Positions 1 to 8,635 of a DNA stretch of 64,000 nt are shown piece by piece (positions within the stretch are counted from its first letter, which is position 1; each line of letters starts with the position of its first letter). The notes under the pieces are model-generated. The model was not told the origin of the DNA, searched no databases, and saw only the letters and a list, made by a program, of their open reading frames with translations. The stretch is from CABYIR01 sp038103905 (GTDB taxonomy: Bacteria > Pseudomonadota > Alphaproteobacteria > Pelagibacterales > AG-422-B15): contig JAYNZW010000003.1 in assembly GCA_038103905.1 (NCBI GenBank), forward strand, positions 58,824 to 122,823, written 5' to 3'. A program made the translations under genes and the position numbers.

Positions 1-125
1 TCAATTCAACGAATGATGAGTATTTAATGGAATATGCTTACAAATTTCTAGAAAATGTTGGAACAGCATTTATTGGTGGGCCTTTTTATTCAATGGATTT
101 TGAAAAGGATTATATTAATTTTTAA
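1..125 (+). CDS. C-terminal fragment of an unidentified protein
   Basis: An open frame entering from the left edge ends at TAA 123-125 and leaves about 40 residues, ending in FEKDYINF. No family is recognised from so short a tail. Its stop abuts the stop of the convergent SDR gene, which fits the tight packing of the window. Only the continuation to the left can identify it. Confidence 0.5.
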   Translation, partial: NSTNDEYLMEYAYKFLENVGTAFIGGPFYSMDFEKDYINF

Positions 126-977
126 TTATTTATTGATAATCTTCATTTGTTTGGCAATCATTTTATCAGCCATACGCTTTGGAAAAAGTTGCAAAAGAAT
201 ATTCTGCATTCTTGTAGGATCAATTCTGTAACGTGTCTTATTTTTTGAATTTTCAATAACCGATAATGCTCGTTCAGCAATTACGCTTGCTTCTACACCA
301 GCTTGTTCCATTTTTTCTGTCATTTTCATTGCTCTAGATACCGATTCACGAAAATCAGAATTGTCATATCTTTTAATCTCATCTTTTTGATTAATTTTAC
401 TCCAAATCGGTGTCTTAACCGGTCCTGGCGCAATTACTACAACATCTATTCCATACATTAGTAATTCTCGTCTAATACCCTCAGAGAAACCCTCTAAACC
501 AAATTTACTCATGTTATATGCAGACATAAAAGGCATTCCAATCTCACCTGAAATAGAACTAATATTTATTATTTTACCTGGGTCACCCTTGCGATTTTTA
601 TCTGCTCCAAGTAAATCTAAATAAGCCTGACAGCAATGAAACACTCCCAATACATTAACATCAAATTGATACTTAAACTGCTCAGCGGAGAGACTTTGAA
701 TTGTTCCAATCACACCGAGACCTGCATTATTAATAAGGCCAGATAATTTTTGATCACCAATTTGATCTTCTACAATTTTAACTGAATTTTTTACTGCAGC
801 TTCATCTGTAACATCAAACATAAGAGGAACAAAATTACTACCAAGTTCATTAGAAACTTTATCTGCATCAGCTTCATTTCGAACAGAGCCAAATACTCGG
901 TATCCATTTTCTATGAATAATTTGGAAGAAGCATAACCTATTCCAGTGGATGTTCCTGTAATAACGATTGATTTCAT
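126..977 (-). CDS. SDR-family NAD(P)-dependent oxidoreductase
   Basis: A 283-residue classical short-chain dehydrogenase/reductase, predicted cytosolic. The cofactor motif TGTSTGIG lies at residues 7-14, NNAG at 83-86, and the catalytic Tyr/Lys pair in SAYNMSK at about residues 154 and 158, with Ser near 141. The substrate cannot be read from sequence. The C-terminal tail after about residue 190 resembles the retinol-dehydrogenase-like or 'SDR family oxidoreductase' group. It is transcribed divergently from a GMC oxidoreductase across 89 bp, so the two may share a promoter region and possibly a pathway; that link is inference. Confidence 0.88.
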   Translation of the reverse strand: MKSIVITGTSTGIGYASSKLFIENGYRVFGSVRNEADADKVSNELGSNFVPLMFDVTDEAAVKNSVKIVEDQIGDQKLSGLINNAGLGVIGTIQSLSAEQFKYQFDVNVLGVFHCCQAYLDLLGADKNRKGDPGKIINISSISGEIGMPFMSAYNMSKFGLEGFSEGIRRELLMYGIDVVVIAPGPVKTPIWSKINQKDEIKRYDNSDFRESVSRAMKMTEKMEQAGVEASVIAERALSVIENSKNKTRYRIDPTRMQNILLQLFPKRMADKMIAKQMKIINK

Positions 978-1066
978 ATTAATACCTTGAAAATTTATAT
1001 TTTAATTATAACTTATTTTTTCTTAATTTGAAGATTAGTTTACTTTAAAAGTATCAAAAAAGTATT

Positions 1067-2740
1067 ATGAAAAAAATTAATATTGAATATGACTATATTA
1101 TTGTTGGCGCTGGATCGGCTGGATGTGTATTAGCAAATAGATTATCAAAAAATCCAAAAAACCAAGTTCTTTTACTTGAAGCGGGCAGTGAAGATAAATC
1201 TATATTTTTAAAAATGCCGGCAGCTGTTTTATCCAACCTTAAAAGTAATAAATATAATTGGGCGTTTAAAGGTGAACCGGAGCCTGAGCTTAATGGTCGG
1301 CAGCTTCAACATGATCGAGGTAAAGCTATTGGTGGTTCATCCACAATAAATGGAATGGTATTTATTAGGGGAAATTCGTTAGATTATGAAGGCTGGAGAC
1401 AAATGGGCTGCGAAGGTTGGGGATATGCTGATGTCTTGCCTTATTTTAAAAAAATGGAAACCTATAGTGGCGGAGAAGATGATTTTAGAGGTGGGTCCGG
1501 CCCATTAAAGGTACACAGAAGTACTCCTGATGATCATCCTCTATCTCAGGCTTTTATTGAAGCAGGAAAAGAAGCGGGATATCAAGAAACAAACGATATA
1601 AGTGGGTTTTGCCAAGAAGGTTTTGGTATTTTTGACAGAACTGTATTTAAGGGGGAGCGTTGGAGTGCATCACGAGGATATCTTGACCCTGTTCGTAATA
1701 GAAAAAATTTAACTATTATAACTAATGCTCTTGTTTGCAAATTAATTTTTGATGATAATACGGCAAAGGGTGTTTGTTATAAAAATAAAAGAAATAAAAT
1801 AATTAATGTAAGCGCTAAGAAAGACGTAATACTTTCCGCTGGCGCCGTTGGGTCACCTCATATACTTATGCTCTCCGGAATTGGACCAAAAGATCATATA
1901 GAATCATTTGGAATTAAACTTAAGGCTGATTTGCCTGGTGTTGGTCAAAATCTTCAAGACCACCCTGATTTTATGCTCAAATATAAATGTCTAAAGCCAG
2001 TTACACTTGGTCCAAAAACAAAAACTCTTAATAGTATTGGCGCTGGCATTCAATGGATATTAACTAAAGAGGGCATATGTGCATCTAATCATTTTGATTC
2101 AGTCGCATGTATCAGATCAGGTCCAGGTGTTGAGTATCCTGACCTTCAATTATGTATATCACCAATTGCTATGAGTGAGAACACATGGCAACCAATGAAA
2201 GAACATGCGTTTCAAGTTCATGTAGGTCTAATGCGCACTCATAGTCGTGGTAAAATTGAATTACGTTCTAGCAATCCTACAGACTCACCCCGTATTTTAG
2301 TCAATTATCTTAAAGACAAACGAGATAGAGAACTACTTCGCAAAGGTATTCATTTGGTACGCGAATTACTTAATCAACCTTCTTTCTCTGACCTAAAAGG
2401 TGAAGAAATTTTTCCTGGTAGTAATTACACATCGGACCTTGATCTTGATGCAAAATTGAATTCTCACATCTCTAGTCAATGGCATTTATGTTGTACAGCG
2501 CGTATGGGCCTAAAAACAGACAAGCACGCAGTCGTTGATAATTCTGGTAAAGTACACGGTTTTTCTAGTTTACGAGTTGTTGATGCCTCTATTATGCCGT
2601 TTTCCACAAACGGCAATACTAACGCACCTACAATAATGATTGCTGAAAAAATAAGTGATCAAATTTTAGATGCTAAACCTTTATCAAGATTAGATTTGAA
2701 TACTTGGCAAAGTCCAAATTATCTGACTTCCCAGCGTTAG
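1067..2740 (+). CDS. GMC-family FAD oxidoreductase (choline dehydrogenase-like)
   Basis: A 557-residue glucose-methanol-choline oxidoreductase. The N-terminal FAD-binding motif is VGAGSAGCVLANR at about residues 13-25, followed by the GMC signature region GKAIGGSSTINGM near residue 86 and the second signature GAVGSPHILMLSGIGP near 259. The C-terminal active-site segment contains SSQWHLC, with the catalytic His near 473, and the FAD-contacting NTNAPTIMIAEK. The family oxidises alcohols such as choline or long-chain alcohols; the real substrate is unknown. No betaine aldehyde dehydrogenase or BetI-type regulator is adjacent, so a choline role is not supported by context. The gene looks less AT-rich than most neighbours. 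Confidence 0.92.
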   Translation: MKKINIEYDYIIVGAGSAGCVLANRLSKNPKNQVLLLEAGSEDKSIFLKMPAAVLSNLKSNKYNWAFKGEPEPELNGRQLQHDRGKAIGGSSTINGMVFIRGNSLDYEGWRQMGCEGWGYADVLPYFKKMETYSGGEDDFRGGSGPLKVHRSTPDDHPLSQAFIEAGKEAGYQETNDISGFCQEGFGIFDRTVFKGERWSASRGYLDPVRNRKNLTIITNALVCKLIFDDNTAKGVCYKNKRNKIINVSAKKDVILSAGAVGSPHILMLSGIGPKDHIESFGIKLKADLPGVGQNLQDHPDFMLKYKCLKPVTLGPKTKTLNSIGAGIQWILTKEGICASNHFDSVACIRSGPGVEYPDLQLCISPIAMSENTWQPMKEHAFQVHVGLMRTHSRGKIELRSSNPTDSPRILVNYLKDKRDRELLRKGIHLVRELLNQPSFSDLKGEEIFPGSNYTSDLDLDAKLNSHISSQWHLCCTARMGLKTDKHAVVDNSGKVHGFSSLRVVDASIMPFSTNGNTNAPTIMIAEKISDQILDAKPLSRLDLNTWQSPNYLTSQR

Positions 2741-2776
2741 AGCAATATAATCAACATTATAATTAGAGGTTAAACA

Positions 2777-2866
2777 TGGCGGAGAGGGTGGGATTCGAAC
2801 CCACGAACGAGTCACCCCGTTGCTGGTTTTCAAGACCAGTGCTTTCGACCACTCAGCCACCTCTCC
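2777..2866 (-). tRNA. tRNA-Ser (anticodon UGA)
   Basis: Read on the minus strand, the sequence begins GGAGAGGTGGC and ends CCTCTCCG followed by an encoded CCA (positions 2777-2779). The anticodon loop CTTGAAA sits between stems CTGGT and ACCAG, giving anticodon TGA. A long variable arm and the T-arm motif GTTCGAATC are visible. This is a class II serine tRNA reading UCN codons, here genome-encoded with its CCA. Confidence 0.97.
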
Positions 2867-2927
2867 TTGATATTCACAGGATATTTTACGTAATGTATTT
2901 AAAAATAATTTAAAAACAATAATTATG

Positions 2928-3331
2928 TTAGCTTAATTTTGATAGTGTAAAAACAGTAAGTGCACTTACTGAAGCGGATAGAACTACCCCCCATGCTACA
3001 TCACTTATTACAATGTTCCAGTTGAATATATTCATTACAGCGTGCACAGTTAAAGCATATGTCGCGTATGTACATAGCCCATATAATGCTCCATTTAGAA
3101 GAGCTTCATTAATGCTGTAAGATTTATTTGGTAAGATTGCGAAGTACAATAATCCACCCAAAAAGATTAGGTAGAAAAGTATTGCTGAAATTGGTTTAAA
3201 TGACCCAACTTCAATAAAACTTGGAAGATTTGATTTATAAATTNNNNNNNNNNTTTAACAATAAACAAATTGATTGCGGTTAAATCAATAACAAGGAAAT
3301 ATAGTGTTGCAATTAAGAATGCTTTAATCAT
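2928..3331 (-). CDS. DUF2177 family membrane protein, interrupted by a scaffold gap
   Basis: The C-terminal part (to 2928) carries the DUF2177 signature NGALYGLCTYATYALT and a later DVAWG. The reading frame continues upstream without stop to the N run at 3244. Beyond the gap an open frame starting at ATG 3331-3329 gives MIKAFLIATLYFLVIDLTA, the usual first membrane helix of this family. The two parts join into one protein of about 134 residues if the true gap is 8 or 11 bases rather than 10. Four membrane segments are expected. Function is unknown for the family. The break is an assembly artefact, not a pseudogene, as far as can be seen. Confidence 0.8.
3244..3253. other. Scaffold gap (10 N)
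   Basis: Ten Ns interrupt the DUF2177 gene. Frame arithmetic across the gene (404 nt including the Ns) shows that ten is not the true length if the gene is intact; a length congruent to 2 modulo 3 is required. Confidence 0.99.
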
Positions 3332-3351
3332 TATGTTCAGTATATATAACC

Positions 3352-3822
3352 ATGAAATTTATTAAAGGCCTAATAGCAACTGAACCATTAATAGCATCAT
3401 TAGGTGCTTTCTTATGTATCTCAATAATAGCGTTTATTCATTCTTTTGATGCTTTTAATGTTTGGTTGATACCACCATTTGGAGCAACTATGGTTTTAGT
3501 AATGGCTGTACATGAGAGTCCATTAGCTCAACCAAAAAATATTTTTTTTGGACATATTCTTTCAGCAGCATCAGGGGTGCTTATTTATTCTATTTTAGGA
3601 ATGAGTTTTCTTACAATAGGGTTAGCGGTTGCTGTCTCAGTATGGGCAATGATGGTTACAAAAACAATTCATCCACCAGCTGGTGCTAATCCGATTATAG
3701 TTATTATGGGCGGAAAGGGCATAAGTTTTATTTTGCTACCGGTTGCAACTGGCGCAATAATAATTATCTTGTTTGCAATTATTTTTAACAAGTTGTTAAA
3801 GAGAAATTATCCTAACAATTAG
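3352..3822 (+). CDS. HPP family integral membrane protein
   Basis: A 156-residue protein with four hydrophobic segments. It contains the family hallmarks PPFGATMVLVMAVHESPLAQP at residues 41-61 and the eponymous HPP in TIHPPAGANPI near residue 103. HPP proteins are inner-membrane proteins, some implicated in nitrite transport in cyanobacteria and plastids; a transport role here is only possible. It diverges from the DUF2177 membrane gene with 20 bp between them. Its stop is one base from the convergent small HTH gene. Confidence 0.88.
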   Translation: MKFIKGLIATEPLIASLGAFLCISIIAFIHSFDAFNVWLIPPFGATMVLVMAVHESPLAQPKNIFFGHILSAASGVLIYSILGMSFLTIGLAVAVSVWAMMVTKTIHPPAGANPIIVIMGGKGISFILLPVATGAIIIILFAIIFNKLLKRNYPNN

Positions 3823-3823
3823 C

Positions 3824-4057
3824 TTATTTTTTTTCTTGTCTTGACTCAACTTCACTAAAATATTGCATAATAAATGACTCTTTAATAGGATGAGGGGGAA
3901 GCTTATCAAATTTTAGCTCTTCAATATTTTTTAGAGTATTAGTAGAAATCTTAGTTTTTTTTGCAATAGTTTTTAATTCTAATGAAATAGATTTTCTAAT
4001 TTTTGAGATTTTTTCAATTTTAGATATTAAATCAGAATTATCATTTGAAGAGCCCAT
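3824..4057 (-). CDS. Small stand-alone RodZ-like HTH_25 protein
   Basis: A 77-residue protein whose centre, SLELKTIAKKTKISTNTLK then IEELKFDKLPPHP, follows the pattern of the RodZ N-terminal HTH (Leu-x-x-IA-x-x-T-x-I, then an IE-x-x-x-F-x-x-LP turn). RodZ is normally about 250-350 residues, with this HTH, a membrane helix and a periplasmic domain, and binds MreB. Here there is no membrane helix and no further domain. It may be a soluble remnant, a DNA-binding protein, or a small MreB partner. The gene is convergent with the HPP gene. Identity as HTH_25-like is moderately sure; function is not. Confidence 0.6.
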   Translation of the reverse strand: MGSSNDNSDLISKIEKISKIRKSISLELKTIAKKTKISTNTLKNIEELKFDKLPPHPIKESFIMQYFSEVESRQEKK

Positions 4058-4132
4058 AATTTATATAATCATTATTTTTATATGAATGTAAAGATTTAAG
4101 AATGTAGTTTTAAATTATTATTGTTAGCAACT

Positions 4133-5344
4133 TTAGATTTCAACAGGTTTTTCGAATGTTACACCCTTATTTGAGAGTCGGTCAATTATCAAGTATCCTA
4201 AGGCAGCTGCAGTTGTAAGGACCCCACCTCCTTGATATTCAAGCCTATCATTATCTTCAATTAATGTCATTGCAGACTCACATGCAAATCGAGCAGTGCT
4301 TTTATAACCAGGGTCTCCATCTCCGTACATTTTGGCTATGTATTTTTTATTATCCTCAGTTTTTATTATGAATTTACTCTTAAACCAGCCGTTATCCTGA
4401 GTTTTTTGTGATGGTCCATTTCCTGGTTTTGTGAACAATGGTCTAAAAAGCCTGCGGAATGGCAAAGATAGTATTAACCCTAAAATAACAAGAGAAGATG
4501 AAACGATTAGGGCAGTTGAATATTTTTTCAATTCCATGAATTCATTATAAACAAATCGTTCTCCATATCCATTTTGTCTCATATCTAATAAAGCGGCGCT
4601 TCTTCTTACAACTCTTGTATTGGCTGGAGCCATTACAAAAGGGGCCGACCATGTATTAAAATAATCAATCTTTTTTATGGAGAATTTATCTTTGCTAAGT
4701 TTTCTTTGTATGTCTGTATAGGTATTTTTTGGATTTAATAAAAAAGTGTGACCTAATTTATTTTTTGTTTCATATTCCATCATAGAAAAAGCACTTTCTA
4801 TAGTTCCTCCACTTATTCCACCGCCACCTGATTGATAGCAGTCAATTGAAATAACCTTTTTATTTAAAGAGCGCTGTGAAAAATAACTTCCAATATCAGA
4901 TGGTATTGAGTCATAGCCACATGAAGGTATTATTTTAATACCTTTTTTAACAGCCTCATCATGGTGGCGATCAATTAAATCTTTTACCCAAATATTTTCA
5001 CCCGTTATATCTAAATAATGAGTCCCTTGACTCAAGCAACATTCAACCATTAAGTTGCTGTATTTATTAAATGGTCCGGCAAATGAGAGAACCACATTCG
5101 TCGATGCCGCTATCTGGTTGAGAGCCTCAGTATTGTGAGAATCTCCAATTAATACATCAGGTTCGTTATTTTTGCATGAATCTGCAAGATTATTTAACTT
5201 TTTTTGATTTCTACCCGCAATAGCATATTTGATGTTGGGGTAATGCTGATCAATATAATTTGTTGCAATTTGACCAGTAAATCCAGTTGCACCAAAAATT
5301 ACTAGTTGATATTTGCGAGTTTTATCTTTCATTGTTTTGTTCAT
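4133..5344 (-). CDS. Saccharopine dehydrogenase-like NAD(P)-binding oxidoreductase
   Basis: A 403-residue protein with an N-terminal Rossmann fold (LVIFGATGFTGQIATNYI, about residues 14-31), then AGRN and the GxYxxxxG-type region THYLDITGE. It ends in a region typical of the SCCPDH / trans-acting enoyl reductase family. A hydrophobic stretch near residues 275-295 (STALIVSSSLVILGLILSLP) matches the membrane-associating segment seen in that family. True lysine biosynthesis is unlikely; members act on lipids or are uncharacterised. Two starts are possible (residue 1 or Met5). Upstream lies a 104 bp gap before a small ORF on the other strand. Confidence 0.85.
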   Translation of the reverse strand: MNKTMKDKTRKYQLVIFGATGFTGQIATNYIDQHYPNIKYAIAGRNQKKLNNLADSCKNNEPDVLIGDSHNTEALNQIAASTNVVLSFAGPFNKYSNLMVECCLSQGTHYLDITGENIWVKDLIDRHHDEAVKKGIKIIPSCGYDSIPSDIGSYFSQRSLNKKVISIDCYQSGGGGISGGTIESAFSMMEYETKNKLGHTFLLNPKNTYTDIQRKLSKDKFSIKKIDYFNTWSAPFVMAPANTRVVRRSAALLDMRQNGYGERFVYNEFMELKKYSTALIVSSSLVILGLILSLPFRRLFRPLFTKPGNGPSQKTQDNGWFKSKFIIKTEDNKKYIAKMYGDGDPGYKSTARFACESAMTLIEDNDRLEYQGGGVLTTAAALGYLIIDRLSNKGVTFEKPVEI

Positions 5345-5448
5345 ATGATATTTTTTGATAAATGCTTGATTGGTTAATAGGTAGCGCGGTGACTATAGCT
5401 TTTTTGATAGGTGCCTACTATATAATTATGTTAGTTTTTTAATAGAGT

Positions 5449-5568
5449 ATGACTTCAATTTTTACAATATTTCAGGATTTATCGATTTATTTGTTTTTAA
5501 TTTCATTTTTAATATTGGGGATTATAGGTATAGCAATATTATTTGATATATTTAATAAAAGTAAATAA
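5449..5568 (+). CDS. Putative 39-residue single-pass membrane protein
   Basis: ATG at 5449 opens a 39-codon frame ending TAA at 5566-5568. It encodes a short polar start (MTSIFTIFQDLS), one strongly hydrophobic helix of about 20 residues rich in Leu/Ile, and a tail DIFNKSK with positive charge. A TATAAT-like hexamer lies at 5421-5426, 23 bp before the start, but no good -35 or Shine-Dalgarno is seen. It fills the space between the saccharopine-dehydrogenase-like gene and the acyltransferase gene. No homology is recognised. It may be a real small protein or a chance frame in AT-rich DNA. Confidence 0.4.
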   Translation: MTSIFTIFQDLSIYLFLISFLILGIIGIAILFDIFNKSK

Positions 5569-5621
5569 TTTCAGTACTTTAAAATTATATTTTAAAGTAA
5601 AAATTTAATTTAAATAATAAC

Positions 5622-6518
5622 ATGAGTTACAAAATACAAAACATTGAATTAATTGAAAAAAAATGGGTACCAAGTGCAATCGTTAATGCAAATAATGAGG
5701 TAACAATAACATCATCGAAAATATCCTCTGAGTTAAACCTTATTGACCCAATTTTAATTGGAAATAAAGAAATAATCCTAAATATTTGCAAGAATATAAA
5801 ATGGGATCTGAGTGAAGATAAGATAATAGATTCTCCAAATGAAAAAAAATCTAGCGAAATAGCCTGTAAATTGGCCTCAAAAAATGAAGTTAAACTATTG
5901 GTAAAGGGACATATGCACACAGATGTGTTAATGGCTGAGTATATTAAAAATTCATATGGTTTACGTAATAAAGGTGAAAAATTAAGCCATATTTGGTTCA
6001 TGACAATACCAAATAGAAGAGAGCCACTTATAATTACAGACGGCGCCTTGAATATAAACCCTAATTTACAAACTAAAAAATTAATTCTTAAGAATGTAAT
6101 AAATTTTACAAACAAGATCAAAAATTTTGATCCATATATTTCAATTTTATCAGCAACTGAGGAAGTCTTACCTCAAATGGAAAGTTCAGTAGAAGCAAAA
6201 AAAATAATGGAATGGGCTCTTAAAGAAATAGACTCTAATCTTAAAATTCTGGGTCCACTTGCATTTGATAATTCTATTTCAATTCACGCTGCCAAAATGA
6301 AGAATATAAATAATCCAGTTGCAGGTAATGCAAATATTTTATTAGTTCCAAATATAGAAACTGGTAATTCTCTTGTAAAAATGTTGGTTAATTTCATGGA
6401 AGCAACAGCTGGTGGCTTTATCACAGGCTCTGCTATTCCTGTAGTTATTACAAGTCGATCTGACAATATAGAATCGAGATTGTCATCAATAAGTAATGCT
6501 GTTTTGAGTATTCAATGA
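5622..6518 (+). CDS. Phosphate acetyl/butyryltransferase family protein
   Basis: A 298-residue PTA/PTB-family acyltransferase, exchanging CoA and phosphate on short acyl groups. Recognisable blocks are LVKGHMHTDVLMAEYIK near residue 92, ITDGALNINPNLQTKK near 139, LSATEEVLPQMESSVEA near 173, PLAFDNSISIHAAK near 214 and VPNIETGNSLVKML near 243. Length and blocks fit phosphotransbutyrylase-like proteins rather than the longer Pta. No acetate or butyrate kinase is adjacent, so the partner enzyme must be elsewhere or the substrate differs. Its stop abuts that of the convergent transsulfuration enzyme. Confidence 0.85.
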   Translation: MSYKIQNIELIEKKWVPSAIVNANNEVTITSSKISSELNLIDPILIGNKEIILNICKNIKWDLSEDKIIDSPNEKKSSEIACKLASKNEVKLLVKGHMHTDVLMAEYIKNSYGLRNKGEKLSHIWFMTIPNRREPLIITDGALNINPNLQTKKLILKNVINFTNKIKNFDPYISILSATEEVLPQMESSVEAKKIMEWALKEIDSNLKILGPLAFDNSISIHAAKMKNINNPVAGNANILLVPNIETGNSLVKMLVNFMEATAGGFITGSAIPVVITSRSDNIESRLSSISNAVLSIQ

Positions 6519-7691
6519 TTAATTTAATGCTTTTTGCAAATCTAGGATAAGATCATCAACATTTTCTATTCCAACAGAAATTCTTACTAGATTATCAGGT
6601 ACAGGAATATTTTTTTTAGATGAGTTCACATATGCATGAGTCATTAATGCTGGTGACTCAATTAAACTTTCCACACCACCTAGACTTTCTGCAATGGTAA
6701 ATATTTTAAGTTTTTTCATAAAACTTCTAATTTCTGATAATGATCCTTTGTGAATAAAAGAAATCATGCCACCAAAACCATCCATTTGTTTAATAGCAAT
6801 TTTATTTTGAGGATGATTTTTAAGGCCTGGGTAGATAACAGATTTTATTTTTTTATGGCCTTTTAAAAATCTTGCAATTTTAAGTCCATTATCATTATGC
6901 CGCTTCATGCGTATACCAAGAGTTTTAATACCTCTTAAAATTAGAAAACAGTCAAAGGGACTTGGTACTGCACCAACTGAGTTTTGAATGAAAGATAGTT
7001 TATTTTGTAAAGACTTATTATTGCCAACAATTAAAGCGCCACCAATAACATCAGAGTGACCATTTATATATTTAGTTGTAGAGTGATTAACGATATCGAT
7101 ACCAAATTCGAGAGGTCTTTGATTGTGTGGAGTTGCAAATGTATTGTCACAGACAGTTAAAATCTTATTCTTTTTTGCAACGCTAGCTATCCTCTTTAGA
7201 TCTGTTACTTTTAAAAGTGGGTTCGTAGGAGTTTCTATCCAAATTAGTTTTGTTTTCTTCGTGATATATTTTTTTATACTTTCAGTATTAAAGTCTATGT
7301 ATGTTACATTAAGTCCCGCTGATTTGGCTTTAATTTCGTTAAGAAGACGAAAGGTTCCACCATATAAATCATTAAAAGCAATGATATGATCACCTGGCTT
7401 TAATAAGTCTAAAACAGCTGACTGTGCTGAGAGGCCTGATGCAAAAGCAAAGCCTTTTGACCCATTCTCTAATTTACTGAGAGCATCTTCTAAAACCTCA
7501 CGAGTTGGGTTTTGTGACCTTCCGTATTCGTATCCAAGGTTTTCGCCAGGACTAGAATTTGCATAAGTGGATGTGGCGTATATTGGAGTCATTACCGCTC
7601 CTGTAAGCTTGTCAGGTTTAATTCCACCATGAACAGCAACAGTATCAATATTTTGCTTTTGTTTTAAATTAGATTTTTTTCTTTTAGCCAT
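6519..7691 (-). CDS. Cystathionine gamma-lyase/beta-lyase family PLP enzyme
   Basis: A 390-residue Cys/Met-metabolism PLP enzyme. The PLP region includes YEYGRSQNPTRE near residue 54, ASGLSAQSAVL near 84, the Asp of VCDNTFATP near 182, and the Schiff-base Lys in HSTTKYINGHSDV near 206. C-terminal SLGGVESLIESPALMTH is the family substrate-site block. Cystathionine gamma-lyase, beta-lyase and gamma-synthase cannot be separated by eye. The upstream partner is a cystathionine beta-synthase-like gene that overlaps it by 28 nt, which favours cystathionine gamma-lyase in reverse transsulfuration (homocysteine to cysteine). Confidence 0.9.
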   Translation of the reverse strand: MAKRKKSNLKQKQNIDTVAVHGGIKPDKLTGAVMTPIYATSTYANSSPGENLGYEYGRSQNPTREVLEDALSKLENGSKGFAFASGLSAQSAVLDLLKPGDHIIAFNDLYGGTFRLLNEIKAKSAGLNVTYIDFNTESIKKYITKKTKLIWIETPTNPLLKVTDLKRIASVAKKNKILTVCDNTFATPHNQRPLEFGIDIVNHSTTKYINGHSDVIGGALIVGNNKSLQNKLSFIQNSVGAVPSPFDCFLILRGIKTLGIRMKRHNDNGLKIARFLKGHKKIKSVIYPGLKNHPQNKIAIKQMDGFGGMISFIHKGSLSEIRSFMKKLKIFTIAESLGGVESLIESPALMTHAYVNSSKKNIPVPDNLVRISVGIENVDDLILDLQKALN

Positions 7692-8635
7692 GATTCATTA
7701 TACGCTGTATTTAAATATTTTTCACCATTATCACAAATAAAGGTGAGCACGTTCTTTTCATTTGTTTGTTCTTTACAGTATTTTATTGCTGCTGAAATTA
7801 AAGTTCCCGAGGAGGATCCACCTAAAATTCCCTCTGTAGCAGCTAATTTTCTAATGGTATCAAATGCCTCTTTATTGGAAACAGAATAGGCTTTTTTAAT
7901 ATATTTAAGTTCAAGTGTTTCTGGAATAAAGTCTTCACCAATTCCTTCTACTAGCCATGAATAGTCTGCTTGCATTATTTGATTTTTCTCAACAGCATCT
8001 TTTACAATAGACCCCTCAGGGTCAGCAAGAACCATTTCTGTTTTAGGTGAATGTTCAGAGAAGTATTTGCCGATACCACTAATTGTTCCACCTGTTCCCA
8101 CACCGCATACAATAGCATCAACCTTGCCGTTCATTTGATTGAATATTTCAGGGGCAGTTGAAAGTTCATGTGCTTTTGGATTATCCATATTTGTAAATTG
8201 ACTAGCAAAAAAAGAATTTGGTGTTTCACTCGCTATCTTTTTAGCAACATTTACATAATGCTCAGGATGATCTGGTCCAACATCTGATCTTGTTGTTACT
8301 ACATTAGCACCAACAGCTTTTAAGTGAAAAATTTTATTTTCATTCATTTTATCGAGAATAACAACAGTAGCTTTATATCCTTTAATTCTGGCAATTAATG
8401 CCAGACCTAGGGCCGTATTGCCGGCAGAAGCTTCAATAATTGTTGAATCCTTATTTAATAAGCCATCTTTTTCAGCATTATTAATAATGTTTAGCGCAAC
8501 TCTATCTTTTATTGAATATCCAGGATTCATATTTTCTAATTTTAAAAAAAGGTTACATTTTCCAGTATCAATTCTTTTAACTTGAATTATTGGAGTATTG
8601 CCGATTAAATCTATTAATTCTTTTTGCCGATTCAT
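7664..8635 (-). CDS. Cystathionine beta-synthase / cysteine synthase family protein
   Basis: A 323-residue fold-type II PLP enzyme starting MNRQKELIDLIGNTPIIQ. A longer upstream frame exists, but family alignment puts the start here. The PLP Lys lies in NPGYSIKDR near residue 44 and the Asn loop in EASAGNTALGLAL near 69. The blocks TRSDVGPDHPEHY and WLVEGIGEDFIP resemble bacterial cystathionine beta-synthase more than CysK or CysM. No CBS regulatory domains are present. With the downstream lyase (28 nt overlap) it would make cysteine from serine and homocysteine. Its ATG overlaps the divergent mltB ATG by two bases. Confidence 0.88.
   Translation of the reverse strand: MNRQKELIDLIGNTPIIQVKRIDTGKCNLFLKLENMNPGYSIKDRVALNIINNAEKDGLLNKDSTIIEASAGNTALGLALIARIKGYKATVVILDKMNENKIFHLKAVGANVVTTRSDVGPDHPEHYVNVAKKIASETPNSFFASQFTNMDNPKAHELSTAPEIFNQMNGKVDAIVCGVGTGGTISGIGKYFSEHSPKTEMVLADPEGSIVKDAVEKNQIMQADYSWLVEGIGEDFIPETLELKYIKKAYSVSNKEAFDTIRKLAATEGILGGSSSGTLISAAIKYCKEQTNEKNVLTFICDNGEKYLNTAYNESWLKEKNLI

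Noticed and set aside
3244..3331. DUF2177 gene as a pseudogene
   Set aside because: Both sides of the N run are open and family-like; the break coincides exactly with missing sequence.
5627..6121. 164-codon open frame antisense to the acyltransferase gene
   Set aside because: It is the complement of a well-supported gene, with composition expected of an antisense shadow and no recognisable domain.
6519..8635. SAM or other sulfur-related riboswitch upstream of the transsulfuration genes
   Set aside because: The upstream space is zero because the CBS start overlaps the divergent mltB start.
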